64,000 bases of DNA from Porogramme epimiltina (GCA_900155495.1 FTLJ01000731.1:1-64000); one strand, 5' to 3'. Counted from the first letter of the stretch, positions 37,101-49,000 are shown. Notes: generated by a model from the letters alone, not told the origin. A program made the numbers and translations.

Positions 37101-37321
37101 CGTGCGTTGCAGATATTGACATGTGCTATAGTTTCATCCAGGAGCTGCGGTCAACATGCTTAAAGACGAAGCCCGGTAACAAGCCGTTCTGGGACGCCGT
37201 CAAAGGCGTTGGCAGGCCGCTCAGCTACATCACCGATGTGGAAGCTTCGAAAGCGGGCGGCACCTCGAATTTCTCAGAAAGCGCAGCGCGCAAGGTAGGC
37301 GGACCAGATTGTCGCTCATAA
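34152..37321 (+). CDS. KU80: Ku80 subunit of the non-homologous end-joining complex
   Basis: Ku80 pairs with Ku70 in a ring that binds broken DNA ends and telomeres. The ATG at 34152 starts a short exon (M-P-A-E-R-A-G), spliced to Y-T-V-T-M-F-L-V-D-V-S-S-S-M-G, the first strand of the von Willebrand A-like domain. V-I-L-T-D-G-E-S-P follows near residue 150. The Ku core includes R-R-L-P-H-P, K-G-I-D-V-C-G-F, and V-Y-Y-V-W-A-D-P. The C-terminal arm follows W-F-D-T-R-L-S-Y-N-P. Near 36530-36700 a low-complexity linker carries a Q-T-Q-T-Q-T-Q run and acidic blocks. The last exons encode the helical C-terminal domain (F-I-Q-E-L-R, K-P-F-W-D-A-V) and end G-P-D-C-R-S at TAA 37319-37321. Confidence 0.92.
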
Positions 37322-37997
37322 AATGAAGTATTGACGAGAGCTCTAGTTCATACAATAGTAGGCGGTCTTCATATGTTTCATCTGTATCTACCGTATCCGC
37401 GTTCGAATTGTATAATGTAGTCAATAATCTAATAGGTTTATTACAAGAGACATCAGGAGCTGCCGTCTGTGCTCGTAGCAAGCTTCAAACATAGTATGCG
37501 CAGTCGACACATGCGTACGGGCTTGTGCCAGGGTTCGGTTCATATCAAGATCTGTTTCCGGCGGCCCTGTTAGTCTGGCTGACTTTACGGAAAGGTCATC
37601 GGTGAGACACTCCATTGATATAGCGTCCCCCTTCAAGAGATAGCGGATATATATTCAGGACTACTACTACAGGTATAAAGCATCGTCGCTCTGATCCATG
37701 TTTCGGTGCGCGTTAGCTTCCCCGCCGAAGCAGGTACTAGTCCCGAGGGCCGCGTAGAGGCCCGCACCAGGAACAGCCGCCCAACCGTAAGGGGGACGAC
37801 CGACCGTACCTCGGGGGGCTTTTTGAATCGGAGGCAAGTTGCACCCCCGAAGCCGTTTGAGATCTCGCGCATGCTAGTCGGATTGTAGTCGAATCTGCGA
37901 CATAAACGCGCCGACCGGTTAGCTCGCGAAAACTGGCGGATCGGAGAGAGACAAACGTTGCCGCTGTATCACCCATGCCGTGGGCTCGGCGAGAAGC

Positions 37998-38575
37998 CAT
38001 CCAGGCGCGTGACGGTCGTGTGCCCCGAGACGAAGTCAACCACATCGGTGGGCTCAATACGGAGCGCGAGGGCATCCCGTGGGCACACACCGAGTAGGAC
38101 ATACCGTGGTCAGCACACAGCCGGTCATAGGGCATAGGAGGATCCCGACACGAGCCCACAACACTCCACTGCCAATGTTCGTCCCGGCCTGTCCGCACGA
38201 GGTTAGGTCCGTCGACCGTAATGCCAGAAAGTAGAGGGAGAGCGCACTTTGTCGAGAGTAACAGCCAGCGGTTTGCTCGGACCCGCATGGAGACGGCACT
38301 GCGGCGCAGGACGGTCATGTACGTCCGTGACGAAGTCAACCGACATCGGTGGGCCATTCGGGGCACAAGGGCATCCCGTGAGCATACACCGAGCAGGACA
38401 AGTCGTGGCCCGTACAGCCAGTCACCGGGCGTAAGTGGGCTCCACAACGAGCCCTGAAGCTCTCCCGTACTACCCCGTTCGTTCGGCCAACCCACCACGC
38501 ATAGCACTGCGGCGCAGGACGTCCGGACACCCCTTTGGGGCGCCGATACAGTCAACCGGGCGTAAGTGAACACGT
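37998..38575. repeat. Spaced direct repeat, two full copies and one deleted copy
   Basis: A unit of about 170 bp occurs at about 37998-38170 and 38297-38465, exactly 300 bp apart at the shared block cgaagtcaac. Shared segments include cgaagtcaacc, catcggtgggc, gggcatcccgtg and acaccgag followed by aggaca. A third copy at about 38505-38575 keeps only the first part (cactgcggcgcaggac) and the last (accgggcgtaagtg), as if its middle were deleted. Confidence 0.65.
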
Positions 38576-40187
38576 GGCGGGTGTCTTCTTCCCGTCGTAC
38601 TGTAAAGGGGTTAGTAACCATGGGGTCGTCCGCGGGGGCTTTGCGTCTTTGTGGGAGGATGGCTACGCGAGAGTTGAGAGTCGAACGTCTACTATCGTGA
38701 ACGGATAAAACTCACCGCCGTTGCGCCATCTTCCGCTGGCGACGCGACACCGGATGTCCCGCTCGCACCTCCCAGGGAGGGCTAAAGTGGGCACATCGCA
38801 GCGCGTACGTCGCCTACCCGTGCCACTTTCGTGTCACGTTACAGGTTTTGGCGTCCGTGCTTTCCCCACCGCCCACGCGCCGCGGCGGTGTGGCGGGTAC
38901 TCGTCTCGGTTGCACCCTGGCTAACACAACGACGCCGAGTGTGGCGCCGCTGACGCAAGGCACCGACGCCTGGGCTCAATTTACCCGCTTCACCGTGCAG
39001 ACGCGCTCGCCACAACAGGGGCGGCATATGAGTGCGCCTGGCAGGTGAAACAGGCTGATGGCCTCTATTGCCCGAGATGTTACACGCCCAGTGCGATCTG
39101 TAGACAACAGTTCAGCACGAAGAAGGATTGATGTAGCGAGACGTCGGACGCACCGTTTCGCGCATTGAGCGTGAACCTGAGACCAACAGCGCTGTAGTGA
39201 CTTGTGAGAGTGTGGCGGGGTCAGGAAGAAGTGGTACGCACCACGAAGCGCGAGGTCCCAGAAGAGGTGAGGTATAGTCACTAGTGACACCTAGGAGGTG
39301 GAGGTGGGGGGTTGAAGACGAGGAGGGATCATGGCGGTTGGTGGGAGAAGGGGATCAACGAGGACTGCAGATTATATGTCGGTGAGGCTGGTATGTTTTG
39401 AACTCCGCCGGTCCAGAAGGCAACCTCACGGATCCCGCCAGAACAAGGGCGCGCCCGAATAAAGCACACAAAAGGGCTGGGCACCGCGATTGTTCCGCCC
39501 CGTGTCGTGGAGGATACGATCGATTGCGATCAGTGTGCCCCTGGTCGACTTTCCGAAAAGGTCCCAAAGTGAGAGTAGTCGCCAACTTCCATGGGGGCTA
39601 CTCGGAACGAGTGAGATCGGTCGTGAAAGATGCCTACCCTGAGGCTCCAAATTCTTCCCTTGGTCATTTTATGACGGTCGCTGTCGGTGAATTGTATATG
39701 CTGGTTCTCGCCACCACTGCGGACGCGTCATCCACGTGCAGGAACTTCAAGATTTGATCTTGACGGCTGGTAGGGAAGGGCGGGGGAAAGGTGGCGGAGA
39801 CCCAGCCAACGGTCGCCTCGTGAGTCGCTGGCCGGCCGCCGATTGGTGCCGCCCACCGGCAGTTTGCGTCTGTTTGTCAGTGTGGGCGCACACACGTCAG
39901 GCCCCCTACCATTTTTGAATACTCCGCTCCCTTCCCCAGCGCCGCGTGTCTCACTCATGCACAAGGACGCACATCCCCTGGCGCTGACGTGGGAGTCAGC
40001 CGTGCTCTCTCAGTCCACCATCATCGCCTCTCCATTTGCCCGGCATTCAAGTTGCAGACCGAGCGCGCCCTTGTGCGTCTGTACTCAAGGAAGCCGTGGT
40101 GTTGGTTGTCGCCAGGAGCCTCCAGAACGTGGAAGATGCCGCAGATACGAGCGAGAGACACTGACGCCCTGATCTCTGCGTGATAAT

Positions 40188-40222
40188 CAAGGGTTCTGCG
40201 GTTCGAACTCCGCAGAACCTTC
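40188..40222. repeat. Perfect 10-bp inverted repeat (hairpin)
   Basis: ggttctgcgg pairs with ccgcagaacc across an 8-nt loop, extended by a G-T and an A-T pair. The loop region ttcgaa resembles a tRNA T-loop, but no D arm, anticodon arm or acceptor stem can be built, so it is not called as a tRNA. Confidence 0.5.
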
Positions 40223-41166
40223 GTCAGGCGATGGAAATCAGACTCACTGTTCTTTGCTCGCCGCCCACAGAATCCCGAGGTTCTGTGACTCGTAACGACC
40301 CAAACAAGCAAGAGCCCTGGGCACGAGCGTTATCACCGCCTTCGTGTCAGCGTGAGCTATAGGGTCTCGTCGAAGCATATCTTGATTCGGGAATATTGAG
40401 ATAGGCCTCATGTTTTTGTCGAGGACGTCATCGGTCGGAATAGGAAGGACGGTGTATTGAACATGTGGGTCGACCTGACCTTGATGGTGCTATGTATAGA
40501 GTAGCCGGTGGTCAGCGGAAGAACATTCAAGTATTGCAAAGCGTAGGAAACAATGGATAAGACACAAAACTATCCTGACAGAATGGCCCGCCTTGACACA
40601 GAAATGGCTGGGTAAGTAGAGTCTAGCGACCTAACGTTTCTGATAGATCATCACGTACGGCGTACTCACAAGACACCTAAGGGATAGCATGGATTATGCG
40701 AAGTAATTGAGTGCATCAGTGGGCGTATGTCGGCAGATGAGGGCCCTTGAGGGTCTCGCTAGTCTCGGGATGTCATCAGAATGTCTTCACAAGCGAGTGG
40801 GCAAAAGTGCTAGGCCGTTCGACTGCCTCCTCGATGCCAACTCCCCTTCAGAGGGAGCTATTGAACACATGGTCTATTATTAGTCAGTGAACTGAAGGGA
40901 AGATGGAATGAAACGACATCTAGTTCCGTGCATGGCCTATAAACATCCTACCAGGAAACTTTGGCATGGAAGAAGGCCTCTGCTAACACTTTGGCTCAGA
41001 AACCTGTAAAGGGAAAATCTGAAAAATTAGCACGAGGATTGTGAAATTATAGACCCACCAGAGGGGACATGAAGCTTGCAAAATCGTCCCTGGGAAGAGC
41101 ACGAAAAGTAATGTATAACATCATTAAGAGCGATAGTACAAAGTATACGTATAACAAACGATTGTG

Positions 41167-41739
41167 TCACCGTCCACTCCAGGCGGGAACGCCTACCATA
41201 TCATACCTCCGATACCGAGGAGGGAGAAAGGGAGTCCTTCCTTCTGCTTTGTTCTTTCTGACATCGTAGAGTATCTCCCCTAAGAATGGGTTGTAGAAGC
41301 CCCCGACCTCTTCTCCCTCTTTGTTGATGTATCTTACTGGCACTGAGAATGTTCCCTTTGGGTTCTGGAGGTGAAATATCAGGGAGATGATCCCAGACAC
41401 AGAGAGGCTATATACCCAGAGACCTACCTCTTCACGGAAATCGGCCTTCGAAACGATTGCGCTCCGCCATGTTCCGATTGTTTGTTCGCATACGCATATC
41501 TTGACATGATCACCAGGCTAAAAGCGCGCGAAATCACTATCAGTATCTTTACCCAGAGCTCGCGTCGAACACGAGCACAGCAAGGCGATATGCATAGCCT
41601 GGTTACGAACCAGAAAGTAAAGGTAGTATTCGAGAAACCACGGCTGTTCGTCTTCCTCCCAAGGATTGTCGCCTTGTTGTGGCTGTCTCTGGTGGCCTTC
41701 TCCTTGAGGACATATGGGTAGAAGAGGCGAGTAGGACAT
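41167..41739 (-). CDS. Small protein with GDHVK module, unknown function
   Basis: Three exons in phase 0: 41739-41611, 41517-41428 and 41364-41167, giving 138 residues. The N terminus is Gln-rich (R-Q-P-Q-Q-G-D-N-P-W-E-E-D-E-Q-P-W). Exon 2 starts P-G-D-H-V-K-I-C-V and exon 3 has F-S-V-P-V-R-Y, then G-G-F-Y-N-P-F-L-G-E-I-L-Y-D. The C terminus is basic and ends P-A-W-S-G-R. The order G-D-H-V-K, a Trp, V-x-Y, then G-E-I and Asp parallels the 27.6 kb protein. The donor of intron 1 is gttcgt, less usual. A 5' untranslated intron is likely: donor gtgagt near 41930 and acceptor ctcccag near 41757, just before the leader. No function is known to me. Confidence 0.65.
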
Positions 41740-43284
41740 GAGGCAGTTGGATGTAGCTGGGAGCGGAGCGAGAGTGGTGAAGGATGCTTGACGGGCGACA
41801 AGGAACACGGAAAGTATAGCGGCGCACGTGGAGCTTGTTGGCGTCCCGACGAGACGGCACGAGGCACACGCCGGGCGCGATGAGGCGTCGTCAGGTTGCT
41901 CGAGGCAGGCAAGAGGGAGATTACTCACAGCAAAAGCGCTGTGTCGGTGTGGGGAGGAAAGTGCGGAGCAGCGTGGGAGGCGGGGAGCCCGAATCAAGGT
42001 GTGAAGTAATAGACACGTCTCCCGAGGCGATTATTTAATACGCCGAGCTACCTTCCTCGCTCCTGCGTGCATACACGGCTGGGCGACAAGGCGCATATAA
42101 GGAGTGGTCGGAGTTGTTGTGCGTGATCCGTTGGCAGGCGACGGGCCCCCCTTGTACCCACTCCATGGGCGGCTGCCATTTGCCACAGCGCCTCGGAGGG
42201 ATACCGGGATACGGATATTCAACGCAGATCGAGTGCACGAAGAGGCGGGATGTTGTGAAGCCATCAACGCTCCCTAGTGCCGTGTGGGCAGTAGCTCGAC
42301 CGAGGCGCACCAGGCGCCCGTCGCCCACTGTCGCCCTCAATGAGCGAGGCGTGGGTGCGTGGCGCAGCTCCAGGATAACGGCGAACGCCCGGTGCACCCC
42401 TGCGCCGTCCGCACGCCATGGTGTCCGTACATCTCCGCATGACCGTTGCGCTCATTTGTGTGTCATAAGAATGCTCACCGATCTTTGTCTCAGAGTCTCG
42501 ACTCCCCGGGGGAGCGGCGGACATGGGCCTCGCCAGCGACTCGGGCCCTTTTCGTCAACTTGAGCGACCCATGATGCCGAGCGCAAATCACCCGCGGGTT
42601 TGACGGAGGGTTCGAGCGGTGTCTGTAATTTGTCCATGCAGCCCAGACCGGGTTAGTATCTTACGGAAGTCGAGGGCGTGTACTGAAGCAGAGACGAGTT
42701 CAGTGATAACGTTTTGCCACGCGCGTTCTCGTTGACAACCTTGACGGACAGAGTGTTCACGAGAGGAAGTCCAGTAATCATGGATCGAAGGCGTACTTCT
42801 GTGAGCATGATTGTACATATGCATTGTAACAAGGATATCGTACCATAGAGCACCCTTCTCGCCGTTTATGCAAGGTTTGCGTCATGCCCACGCCGCACAG
42901 CCGTCGGATTTGGCGCAAAGTTCCCTTTGAAGGCAGTTTCGTGCTCATGCAGCTCGTGAAAAATGACAACAGCAGGGTTGAGATCCCCGGTGCTGCGCCT
43001 CGGATCGCAGGAGGTCACAGAGTAAGAGAAGTTTGCGTGGCACGCTGTCGTCAACCGAGACATTCACCACAATCGGCCACTAGCCGTATATCCCGATTTG
43101 GCAGTCGAACCGTATCCTCAAGATCAACTTCACAACAATTGCTCACACATCGCACTCGTCTGTAATAATCATACAACATGCCTGCACAGTCACCCACATG
43201 TGCACACTGCATGACGGCCCGTTGGGCCTGCTCATTTTTGGATATATGTACGACCTACACAAAGCATAGAGGATACATGTACAT
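41740..43284. other. Leader, promoter and intergenic DNA
   Basis: Holds the spliced leader and promoter of the small 41 kb gene at its left end, and the 3' region of RPS22 at its right. Open frames near 42035-42563 on both strands overlap each other and show no domain. No other gene is supported. Confidence 0.4.
42031..42040 (-). promoter_or_regulatory. TATA-like element of the 41.2-41.7 kb gene
   Basis: Reads tattaaataa on the minus strand, about 100 bp before the likely 5' untranslated intron donor. The whole leader contains no ATG before that donor. Confidence 0.4.
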
Positions 43285-44103
43285 CTAGTAAACATAGCCC
43301 AAGAGCTTGCCACCGACGTTCTTGCGACGCGCCTCCTCGTGGTCGAGGATACCAGACGAAGTCGTCTGAAATGAAGTTTAGACGCGCAATAATGGGAGAG
43401 TGGCATGTAGAAACTTACAAGGATGATGATACCGAAGCCACGAGCAGGAAGGAGCAAGTTGACCCAGTTCTCGATCTGGTTGACCTGGACGTTGTATCTT
43501 GGCGAGATGACGCCGGTCTTGTTCAGACGGCCGTTCAGCTGCACAACGATCTTGCCGGAGCGGTGGTCGTCAACGATCTCGAACTCGCCGATGTAGCCTA
43601 CATGTTTATGAACGTCAGCAATTAATCGGCTGGAAGATGCATAACCGACAAAATGGGAAGAAAAAAAGTAGAGGGATGTCCCCTCTACAGTGAGCACGAC
43701 GTCCGTGGAAGATGAGACATGTACTGTAATGGTTTCGAGAGGGTGTTGATATTCCGGAGCCTTAAAACGAGGGGCGGGTGGGAGCAGTACCTCGTCGATC
43801 GTAGTTATAACTCCGGGCGCGCGGGTGTAACCCGTGGGGAATGTGAAAGTAGAACGTGTTGGGAGACGCAAGGGAGACGCAAAGAGGGAATGACTATCGT
43901 GATATGGTGATGGACACGCACCGTGACGCTGCATGACGCTAAGGAACTTGACGATGACCTTCGAGGAAGGGCGAATCAGGACCTGGCGCTTGCCACGACG
44001 CTCGGCGTTGACAATGTTGTTCTACAAGCAATATTAGCACACTATTGCCCACGATAGAGCAATGACTCACCAGGCAGTCGTTGAGGACGGAGACGCGAAC
44101 CAT
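43285..44103 (-). CDS. RPS22: 40S ribosomal protein S22 (uS8, S15a)
   Basis: A core 40S protein binding the central domain of 18S rRNA. Four exons, in order of translation: 44103-44071, 44021-43922, 43597-43419 and 43365-43285. They sum to 393 nt, giving exactly the 130 residues of the family. Start [11 protein letters not shown]; then [44 protein letters not shown], and the conserved C-terminal G-K-L-L-G-Y-V-Y. It is divergent from RPS17. Confidence 0.96.
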
Positions 44104-44506
44104 GGTGGGCAAGGAGAGGGGCCGGGGGAAGGCTAAGTTATACAAAAGATGGTAAGCAACCTTGAATACGCTCGTCCGAGTGTCGCGCTATGGAGAGCGC
44201 GAGTCAAGACGAGCTTTCCCCCCGTGCATAGCAGCATTAGGATAACCGTCTTGAGGTGCGACAACGAGCGAGGCCAAGAGCAGCATTCACCTTGAAGAGA
44301 GTCTTGAGGAGCGGCGGCGACGATGAGGACGAACACGGTGTGCTGGCGTCTAAGTCCACATTTCGGGCGACGCGGCGGTGGCTGAAGAGCTGTATAGTTC
44401 CATCTCAGCCACCCGGCGTCTTCCGACCAATCCCACTGCAGGTATCCGTCCTGCTCGCCGTCGACTACATCAAGCTCAAGCCCCCCGACAATCCTCAAGC
44501 TCCATC
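44104..44506. promoter_or_regulatory. Shared upstream region of RPS22 and RPS17
   Basis: 403 bp separate the two start codons of ribosomal protein genes pointing away from each other. No convincing TATA box was seen. The arrangement would allow co-regulation. Confidence 0.55.
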
Positions 44507-45212
44507 ATGGTCAGCACAGAAACTATGCCGGCGCACTCTGTGACGATGCTTACCTGGATTTCCACGTCTTCAGGGTCGCGTACGCACCAAGACCACCAAA
44601 AGGGCCTCCCGTGTCCTCATCGAGAAGTAGTGAGTTTCTCCCTCAAGTCTAAAGCATGTGTCGAGGGGGGAGGACATTGGGCCGGAGGGAAGGAGGATGC
44701 TTATGGGTGTTTGCAGCTACCCCCGTCTCACTCTCGATTTCCACACCAACAAGCGTATCATCGATGAGGTGGTGCGTACACACCCAGCTTAAAGTGTGTG
44801 AGTATGTATCTTAACCCTGCACCCTCCAGGCTGTCGTTCCCTCGAAGCGCCTCCGCAACAAGATCGCCGGCTTCACGACCCACTTGATGAAGCGTATCCA
44901 GCGCGGCCCCGTCCGTGGCATCTCCTTCAAGCTCCAGGAGGAGGAGCGTGAGCGCAAGGACAACTACGTCCCCGAGGTCTCTGCTCTTGACATCACCGTC
45001 AGCCCCCTCGAGATCGACCCCGACACCAAGGTACGTGGTGTAACCCCTTCCACTAGCATGAAAAAACCTAACATCGTCGTCGTGTGTAGGATCTCCTCCA
45101 CTCCCTCAACTTCGACTCCATCCCCCACTCGGTCGTTCAGCCGACCATCCCCCAGGCGGAGCGGGGGCCCCGGAGGGAACGTCGCAACGTTCCTGGCGCT
45201 GGCCGCTCGTAA
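44507..45212 (+). CDS. RPS17: 40S ribosomal protein S17 (eS17)
   Basis: A small-subunit protein near the mRNA entry and beak area. The ATG at 44507-44509 is the whole first coding exon; the donor gtcagc follows directly. Further exons are 44574-44629, 44717-44771, 44830-45030 and 45090-45212. The spliced start is [14 protein letters not shown], followed by [27 protein letters not shown], and [12 protein letters not shown]. The last exon gives L-N-F-D-S-I-P and ends with R-N-V-P-G-A-G-R-S at TAA. Length and order match the family throughout. Confidence 0.95.
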
Positions 45213-46003
45213 ACGAGTGTCTTCTCGGGTGCGGGCTTGGGCTCCTATGCGTTATGACAGCTATGCTCCGTATTGCTACTGCAAAGATGACGGTAGGGGC
45301 GCACGGAGCGCGGCCCTCGCCAGGCTGCTGGTCGTCGCTATCCTATCCTCACGTATGTACTTGCCTTTCATCAGCGGCGACTGGGCGGGCAGCCGCTTTG
45401 TAAAATTGAGCCATGCGAAACCACAATTGTGTGAAGGTTGTGCGTGTCCATCAATGCGTCCTTACGTTGTGGTATGGACCATCTTAGACGGTCACTCGTT
45501 CGACCGTTGGTGTCGTTGGCACTTGGGCGGGATGGTCATCTTGCGTACTGTCACGAGAGTCTAGCCTCCCCAGCGATGGTGTCAACACCCACCCCATATC
45601 GGGGTTCACGGTCATTCCTATGGGCCAGTTTGTTGCGGCGTCGTCAATGGTTGTTGACATCAAGACGGAAAAGTATATTCAGCGCCCTGGCCCTTCACTT
45701 TGAGTCTCGACACCGCCAGCCCACGGAATAGAGTTGACATCGTACCGACTTTCATACAAACGTCGAGTCTCGTCCCGAATGGCGGGAGCTCCCTGGTTCA
45801 CACGAACGGCGCTCACTCATCACGATGTGTGTTGACCAATCCATGCTATGATCTTCCGACAAATAATACAAGGTCCTTGAACGAGACCAATATGGGGTGC
45901 AAGCGCGGACATGCAGACAAACGAAAGCGAACACGACAAGACCTTCCAAATCCACCTCCACCTCCACGGACGAACGAACGAACGAATGAACCAGAGGGGG
46001 GTG
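45213..46003. other. Convergent intergenic interval
   Basis: About 790 bp between RPS17 (+) and the ADAM protease (-). A short (acga)n run lies near 45975-45990. No gene is supported. Confidence 0.45.
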
Positions 46004-49000
46004 TCACCGCGGGCCCGACGCGTGCGGGCCGTTGTACAGCGACTCGTCGACCCAGTTCGAGCGGCTGTTCCGCGTCGAGTCGAGCGGGAACTGCGGCGCG
46101 TAGTGGCTCCCCACGCGCGGCGCGTGCGAGCCCGCGCTCAGGGACGAGCGGTGGCCCCCGCTCGCGGCGCTGGACCGCGCCGGCAGGGGCCCGGAGCCCG
46201 TGCGGGAGTGCGTCGAGCCGACGCGCTGCGATGCCGTTGACGGCTGGCGCGAGCTCCGGCGGGGCGCGGCGGTAGCGGCGGCGGCGGCACCCACTGCTGC
46301 GTACGAGGCGGGATTGCTGGGGTGGGTATGAGTGGCTGCGTGAGGGCGAGAGTATGGAGAAAACACGTACTTGGGGCCGTACATTGTTGATGAGGGTCGG
46401 ACCATCGCTGAAGGATTGAAGTTCATCGGAGGGGGACCCGGGTAGCTGGGCAGCCTTTCTGCTTTTGGCGGCCGTGAGCGGCGACAGAAGATACCTGCAT
46501 GCAGTTCCTTTGAGCATGCGAGTCCATAACCACGGATTAGAGGCAACGTACAGCGAGCGATGGCGTATAAGATCAGGAGGACGATGATGCCAACGACCAC
46601 CGTGACGGGGACAGAGATTTGCAGGTTGTGCACATACCAAGACTGCGGGAACGACTGTAAGCGCGTGGACATAAGAAAAGCTCGAAACGGGGTCACGTGC
46701 CTTGAAGAACTGCCACCAAGTGCCGGGCTTGCACGTCCCAGAATAACACATCCCGCCGTAGCCTGTCCGGGCCCAATCAGTCATACACTCCAGTCTGCCA
46801 TGACGACGAACGTACCGCAAGGAGAGCCGTCGACGAGCGCGGACTGGAGGACGACGCACTGGTTCGAGTTGTTAGGGTCCTCGCACGAGACCTGGCACGA
46901 CTTGTCGTTGTTGCTCGGGCACGCCTTCTCCAGGCCCATCGACGCGCCCACGAGCTGACATTGTTCTACAACGCAACGCGGTCAGCCCAGCGCCGGCGCA
47001 GATGCGGACGCTCCACTCACTGTCCAGCGACGTGCACTGCCCGCTCGCGCACGCGAGCCCGTCCGAGCCGCAGCTCTGCCCGTTCGGCGCGAACACGTCC
47101 GCGGGGCACGCCGCGCTCGCGCCCGTGCACGTCTCCGCGGTGTCGCACTGCGCGTCCTGGCTCGGCCGGCACACCTGCGTGCTCGGCGCGAACGCGCACT
47201 GGTCGGTGCAGCACTGCGAGCTGTCCGGGTCGCACACGGCGGACCCGACGAACTTGCACGTCGACGCGTCGCAGCACGTCGAGTTCGAGTTCAGGCCCGG
47301 GTCGCAGTCCTCGCCCTCCTCGACGATGCCGTTCCCGCACATCTGGAGCGTAATTAGGGGTTTGGACGTCGTGAGCGAGGTCGGGCCGTTCGGGTCGATC
47401 AGGCAGGACGTGTTCGTCTTCCCGCCGGAGGTGCCCGCCATGAGCGAGCCTGGGAGCGAGTGTGAGAACGCGCTCGCAGGAGGAGAGGGGGAGACGTACA
47501 GATGTTGCCGATACTGCAGGGGGAGAAGTTCATCTCGCCGGTCTCAGCGACGGGGCTCATAATGTACTTGGAGTCGGCGTCGCACGTCGAGGTCGAGAGC
47601 GGGCAGCAGTTGGTCGAGTCCGTCTCGCATCCGTTTGAGCACGAGCACCCGTCCGCGCACTGCATCCTGTGTGAATACAAACAAATGCTCGGAACCGCCC
47701 AATTTACTTACATCGTGCTGTAAAAGAAGACACACGGTTCAGCCACGCCGGATTGTAATCATCAGGTAGAAAGAGCGTCAGCACTCACAATAGCGCCAAA
47801 GTTGTGCCCGATCTCGTGCGCGATGACCTGCCACTCCGTGCGGCCCGCGGTCGAGACGGCGGTGCCGGACACGACCGACGGGCTGCTCCCGCTCGCGGTC
47901 TCCTGGCAGAGCGTCGCGAGCCACGCGATGCCGACCTCGGAGCCGGTCGGGCATCCGCTCATGAGGTGCCAGAGGCCCGCGCCGTCGTTGCCCTTGTCTC
48001 CGCGCCACTGGGAGAAGATGGAGAGGCGGTCGTTGAGGGTGACCGACTCCGAGCATGCGACATTCCAGGGTGCATCCGACGGCGCTGAGCTCGGACATCT
48101 GCGGGGAGGGCACGGACGGTCAGCGGAGGCACCTGGAAGGTGCGCGAGAGGCTGACTCTGGTTCTTGGACTTGCAGCTCGACGATGCCGAGGCTCACTTG
48201 GAAGGTAGTCTGGTACACGGCGCTAAGCTTTCGATTATAAGGGACGCGGGAATCGGCATACCTTGTACAGGGCACTGGCCGTGTTCCAGTTCGTGATGAT
48301 CGCCTGCGTAGCGTTGGCGGTCGAGCCGTACTTGCTCGTGTACTCGCAGTCCGCAGCGACACCCATGTACACGATCCGCTGAGACGTCGGGCAGCCTGCG
48401 GTCTGCCCAATGTGGTCTGAAAAGCTAATCGAACAATATTTAACGGAACAAATCCCCGTGTGGGAAGAGGCGCACGCACTCGATGCCCATCCCGCCACCG
48501 GCGACATCGTCTCGCCTGGACAGGTTTGACGTGGGGAGCAGACCGAGTGCATCGTACCAGGGTTGGTTCAACGGTGGCGGGGGCCTGCGAATCGCGTTGT
48601 TCTGCAGAGGATCCGTGTTGAAGGTCATATGGTCGTGCCCGCAGGTCTCGCCCGCCGGTACAGCAGAGCCTAATGGGACGTCCAACGCCTTCGCGTGTTC
48701 GTGTCTGTTCATGACATCAGAGTCCCTCCAGATGACCAGGTTCACATCTGGATGTTCTTCGGCCAACGTGATGTGCGGGTCAAGATTGTGTTTGTTCCGG
48801 AGATAGTTCTCCTTCGTCTGGACGTGATGCACGACGCCGTCGACAGAGAACGCGCCCTCGAACACGGGTGGCCGCCCTGCTGTCTCGTCGCCCTGGTCGT
48901 AGACCGTTATTCGCGCCCAGCCGAGCTCATAACGGCCGGACGGTCGTGGGATGACACCGGCAGTGTCTTCGCGTAACCGATCCGTGGACATGTGGGAAGG

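Larger units (their letters stand above)
37322..41166. other. Gene-free interval with repeats (3.8 kb)
   Basis: No domain, transposase, reverse transcriptase or spliced gene is recognised. The 885-bp minus-strand open frame ending at 37737 overlaps the repeat family described next and has an implausible composition. The interval from 40380 to 41070 is more AT-rich. The region reads as decayed or non-coding DNA, perhaps the relic of a mobile element. Confidence 0.5.

Noticed and set aside
37737..38621. Minus-strand open frame of 294 codons
   Set aside because: It crosses the spaced repeats and its composition (many Arg, Cys, Ser, Trp) is unlike real proteins here; kept only as a repeat-related observation.
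40175..40225. tRNA-like gene suggested by ttcgaa in a hairpin
   Set aside because: The stem is a 10-bp inverted repeat, not a 5-bp T arm, and the other tRNA arms cannot be formed.
42114..42563. Plus-strand 149-codon frame
   Set aside because: No domain, opposite-strand frame of similar length, and no splice or codon-use support.
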